Assembly (NCBI RefSeq): GCF_020251205.1
Contig: NZ_JAIWYX010000021.1
Location: forward strand, 1 to 52,967
DNA from: Arthrobacter sp. M4
GTDB lineage: Bacteria > Actinomycetota > Actinomycetes > Actinomycetales > Micrococcaceae
Length of the DNA: 52,967 nucleotides
Reading direction: 5' to 3'
Of the stretch, positions 50,854-52,967 are shown in pieces. Below the pieces are notes generated by a model. The model saw only the letters and a list, made by a program, of their open reading frames with translations. It did not search any database and had not been told where the DNA came from. Numbering within the stretch: position 1 is the first letter of the stretch; each line of letters begins with the position of its first letter. The position numbers and the translations under genes were made by a program.

Positions 50854-51300
50854 ATGGCCAAAACTAGGTCATTACCGGGATGGTGGCGCTCCGGCAGGGT
50901 TCAGTGGAGGCTGCTCTGTCTGGGCGCGATCCTTGGCGCTGTAGGTGCTCTGGTCTTCCAGCTCGGTTCCCTGATCGGTCACATAACTCCCAACAACCTC
51001 CTATGGGGTCTGTCCTTTCTCGTTTTTGAAACCCCTGTTTTGGCGATCCTGGGGGTGGTTGTTTCTGGTGTGGCCATGATCGCTCGAAGTCTCGTACCCA
51101 GGACCGCGTCCCGGATAGCCCGCGATATTGTCACCGGGGCAGCGGCGTTAACGTGTTCAGCTGCCTTGACGTTCGGCCTCTTCAGTATTTTCCCGTTTGG
51201 GGTAGATAGATGGGTTGGTGTGTTAGTAGCCGGCGTTACAGGGATCATTGTCGGCGGTGCTTTCACCCTCGTTTCATACCGGCACCTGTCCGCAGTCTGA
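50854..51300 (+). CDS. Four-helix membrane protein
   Basis: The 148-residue product has four hydrophobic helices (LLCLGAILGAVGALVFQLGS, FLVFETPVLAILGVVVSGVA, AAALTCSAALTFGLFSI, GVLVAGVTGIIVGGAFTLVS) with short loops. The N-terminus is basic. No family is recognised. It may belong to the same class of accessory membrane proteins found elsewhere in the window. Confidence 0.6.
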   Translation: MAKTRSLPGWWRSGRVQWRLLCLGAILGAVGALVFQLGSLIGHITPNNLLWGLSFLVFETPVLAILGVVVSGVAMIARSLVPRTASRIARDIVTGAAALTCSAALTFGLFSIFPFGVDRWVGVLVAGVTGIIVGGAFTLVSYRHLSAV

Positions 51301-51684
51301 CACGCGAGCAATGACGTCGTTGCGGAACCAAAACATCGGCTTCCACTGCCCGCAAAGGGCCCAGGACCGAGCCTCGCGACGAAGTCGAGTCGAACCCATT
51401 CCGGCCCCAGCATGGTGAAGCCACGAGCCTCCCAGGACGAAGTCTCAAATGTTTGGGCCCGCCCACCCACTCTTGCCCGAGCTAGAGGCACTCTGGCTAT
51501 TTAGTCCATTCTGCGGGCCAGCCGTCAGGTGCCCCGGGCTAGAAGGGGTTCGCATATGCGCGGGGCAATTCAGTAGTTCATGTGGGGTTTCAGCTCCCAC
51601 TTCGGGACTCCCTTGGATTCCCCGGAGCAAGCGCTCTCTCTGCGGTATGTGGGCGCGCCGCGCAGCTCATTTCACGACGTGCGA
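51301..51684. other. Gap with a possible coding remnant
   Basis: A minus frame over about 51301-51470 (SWEARGFTMLGPEWVRLDFV) looks protein-like but has no start, so it may be the tail of a lost gene. Confidence 0.35.
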
Positions 51685-51891
51685 TTATCCGAGGCTCTCG
51701 AACACCATCGTTGCCTGAATGCGGTCACCGCCGCCGATTCCCTTACTCCCGCTGCTCGCGGTGGTTATGGTGTGGAGTCGATAGCCTTTCGCGGCCTGAT
51801 CATTAATGGCTTTCTCCAGCTCGGTCAGGTTGCCCGAACCGGTTCCCCACATTTTCTCTTTAAGAATCACCTGCACGACGACATACCGCAT
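51685..51891 (-). CDS. DUF4177-like small protein
   Basis: From ATG 51891 the 68-residue product MRYVVVQVILKEKM ends in LEKAINDQAAKGYRLHTITT and QATMVFES, the pattern of DUF4177. GGGGG lies about 7 nt upstream. The cellular role of this family is not known. Confidence 0.75.
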   Translation of the reverse strand: MRYVVVQVILKEKMWGTGSGNLTELEKAINDQAAKGYRLHTITTASSGSKGIGGGDRIQATMVFESLG

Positions 51892-52408
51892 GACACGGCC
51901 CCCATTCCCTTGCTGATCAGCTGGGAGCAATGCTACTCGCTGCCGAAGGTCGCTCCTCCGGGCATTGAGCGATGGGCGCAACCCGAAGACTCACTTCCGT
52001 CGCCCACCGTTATCCCGGGCAATTTGGCATCGCGAGGCACGATGACATTGCCTTTCCTAGCAGCCCGTTAGCCGGCCCTCCATCGGACGCCTTAGGAATC
52101 AGAAGAGTTTCCTATGACTGTTAGATCAGAATGGCGGCTTTTTCACAGCTCGGTTTGGCGGTTTTTCGCTGCCGATTGAGGACTTCCTCTCGCGGCTCGG
52201 CATGCTCCTTTGCGGTTGCTCCCTCTCGGACTGACTTGGATTCATGCTGTGAGGGTGGGGGCGATTGGCTGCCGATGATGACTCGCCTCGTGATGCCAGC
52301 ATCGACCGTCTTCGCTCCCAGCGCGGGAAACGGCGTCGGGCTGCAGAGGTGCGGCCATAGGGGTTTAGTGTTTGTGCAGATTGATGTTGCTATTCCCGGG
52401 GAGGACCA
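51892..52408. other. Gap before the SUKH-like gene
   Basis: A plus frame ends (VFVQIDVAIPGEDQ) in a TGA that overlaps the next ATG, so it could be the tail of an upstream partner. It lacks a convincing body. Nothing else is seen. Confidence 0.35.
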
Positions 52409-52756
52409 ATGAGCGAGTTACTTTTCACATCCGAGGAGCTGCCAGAGGGATTCTCATACCCTCGAGGACTCCGTCGGCTGGTGGAACTGGAACTCTTCGA
52501 GCTGGAACCGTGGTGGATACTGACAGGCGATCATTTGCGTAACTTGCAAGAGGGGATCCGCAAGCGCTACGGAAAGCGTCATTTGGTGCTGTTCGCAAAA
52601 CGTCAGGACAACGATGACTGCGTCTGCTTTGACTTGGACACAGGAAAAGTGGCCCTGGTGCACGACTGGGCGTCTCCGGGGTGGGAAGCCAAGGGCGAAT
52701 TCCCTGATTTCAACAGCTGGCTGCACGCCGCTGTTGATGACTTAATTGAGTTCTAG
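52409..52756 (+). CDS. SMI1/KNR4 (SUKH)-like candidate immunity protein
   Basis: GGGGAGGACCA precedes ATG 52409. The 115-residue soluble protein has LVELELFELEPWWILTGDHL, then DDCVCFDLDTGKVALVHDW and FNSWLHAAVDDLIEF, the general beta-sheet plus final helix pattern of SUKH-type immunity proteins. The ATG overlaps a TGA (ATGA), so it was probably translated together with an upstream gene. The family call is a judgement from pattern. Confidence 0.55.
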   Translation: MSELLFTSEELPEGFSYPRGLRRLVELELFELEPWWILTGDHLRNLQEGIRKRYGKRHLVLFAKRQDNDDCVCFDLDTGKVALVHDWASPGWEAKGEFPDFNSWLHAAVDDLIEF

Positions 52757-52772
52757 CGGACGGAGGCGTCAT

Positions 52773-52907
52773 TTGGATTCTGAAGATGGCGCCAGAGCAC
52801 GTGTGCTTGGTCTGACAAGACTGAGCAAGGCTGTCTCTCGGGCGCTCCGGCACGAGCCGTGGTTGTTCGAACTTGAACTCGACGAACACGTGTCGCCCGC
52901 CACGTAA
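52773..52907 (+). pseudogene. kptA: RNA 2'-phosphotransferase (KptA/Tpt1) fragment
   Basis: GGAGG lies 7 nt before TTG 52773. The 44 residues include TRLSKAVSRALRHEPWLFEL and ELDE, the N-terminal signature of KptA/Tpt1, which removes a 2'-phosphate from RNA using NAD. The chain then diverges and stops, while the enzyme needs about 180 residues. It is a truncated remnant. Confidence 0.7.
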
Positions 52908-52967
52908 TTCCCCAGGGCTTTCGTCACGTTATTCCTCAGTGCCTGGTGACATGGTAATCCTTCTTCG

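Noticed and set aside
51580..52071. 163-codon plus frame over the DUF4177-like gene
   Set aside because: The minus frame matches a known small domain, and the plus frame has no family or ribosome site.

Overview
The window looks like chromosomal or large-plasmid DNA of a high-GC actinobacterium of the Micrococcaceae (Arthrobacter / Pseudarthrobacter type). This rests on the GC-rich codon use, the many GTG and TTG starts, the actinobacterial style of the nitrilase, ligase and helicase-associated proteins, and the WapA/Rhs-like wall-protein architecture. The assignment is inferred from sequence character only.

Left part (1-11.2 kb) is intact metabolic DNA. A TetR regulator stands divergent from an operon of acyl-CoA ligase, acyl-CoA dehydrogenase, MFS transporter and M20 amidohydrolase. 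Together these could import or export and hydrolyse an N-acyl amide and activate and oxidise the released acid. Next to it a GntR/FCD regulator is divergent from nitrilase-family hydrolase, APC permease and a second nitrilase-family hydrolase, an uptake-and-deamidation set for an unknown nitrogen compound.

From 11.2 to 20 kb the DNA is a decayed accessory zone. It holds a frameshifted lipoprotein, a broken serine hydrolase, a broken thermonuclease-like lipoprotein, one intact HigBA-like toxin-antitoxin pair, and a zeta-toxin-like pair whose toxin is broken. A ~400-bp imperfect repeat at 1-402 and 17250-17673 carries the 3' end of a tRNA, flanking palindromes and a terminator-like hairpin, as expected of integration sites.

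From 20 to 45 kb lies a polymorphic YD-repeat (WapA/Rhs-like) toxin locus. One full-length secreted YD protein (23426-27910) and two orphan C-terminal cassettes (33130-33741 and 34376-34861) end in different, short, glycine-rich, membrane-type tips. Small membrane proteins lie directly downstream of these tips, and more of the same size class lie upstream; I infer they are immunity proteins. A second full-length YD protein (39551-44335) carries a soluble tip and is followed by a start/stop-coupled gene. Mobile DNA is interleaved: a Tn3-type inverted-repeat element, a Tn5053-type tniR/tniQ/tniB remnant and an IS110-family insertion. A DNA-ligase gene is cut in two by a 13,040-bp insertion (31902-44941) that contains the orphan cassettes and the second YD toxin.

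From 45 to 53 kb there are further pseudogenes (ligase C-terminus, helicase-associated protein, nucleotidyltransferase), a pRiA4b ORF-3/UPF0158 fusion, several small membrane proteins, a SUKH/SMI1-like candidate immunity protein and a truncated KptA/Tpt1 fragment.
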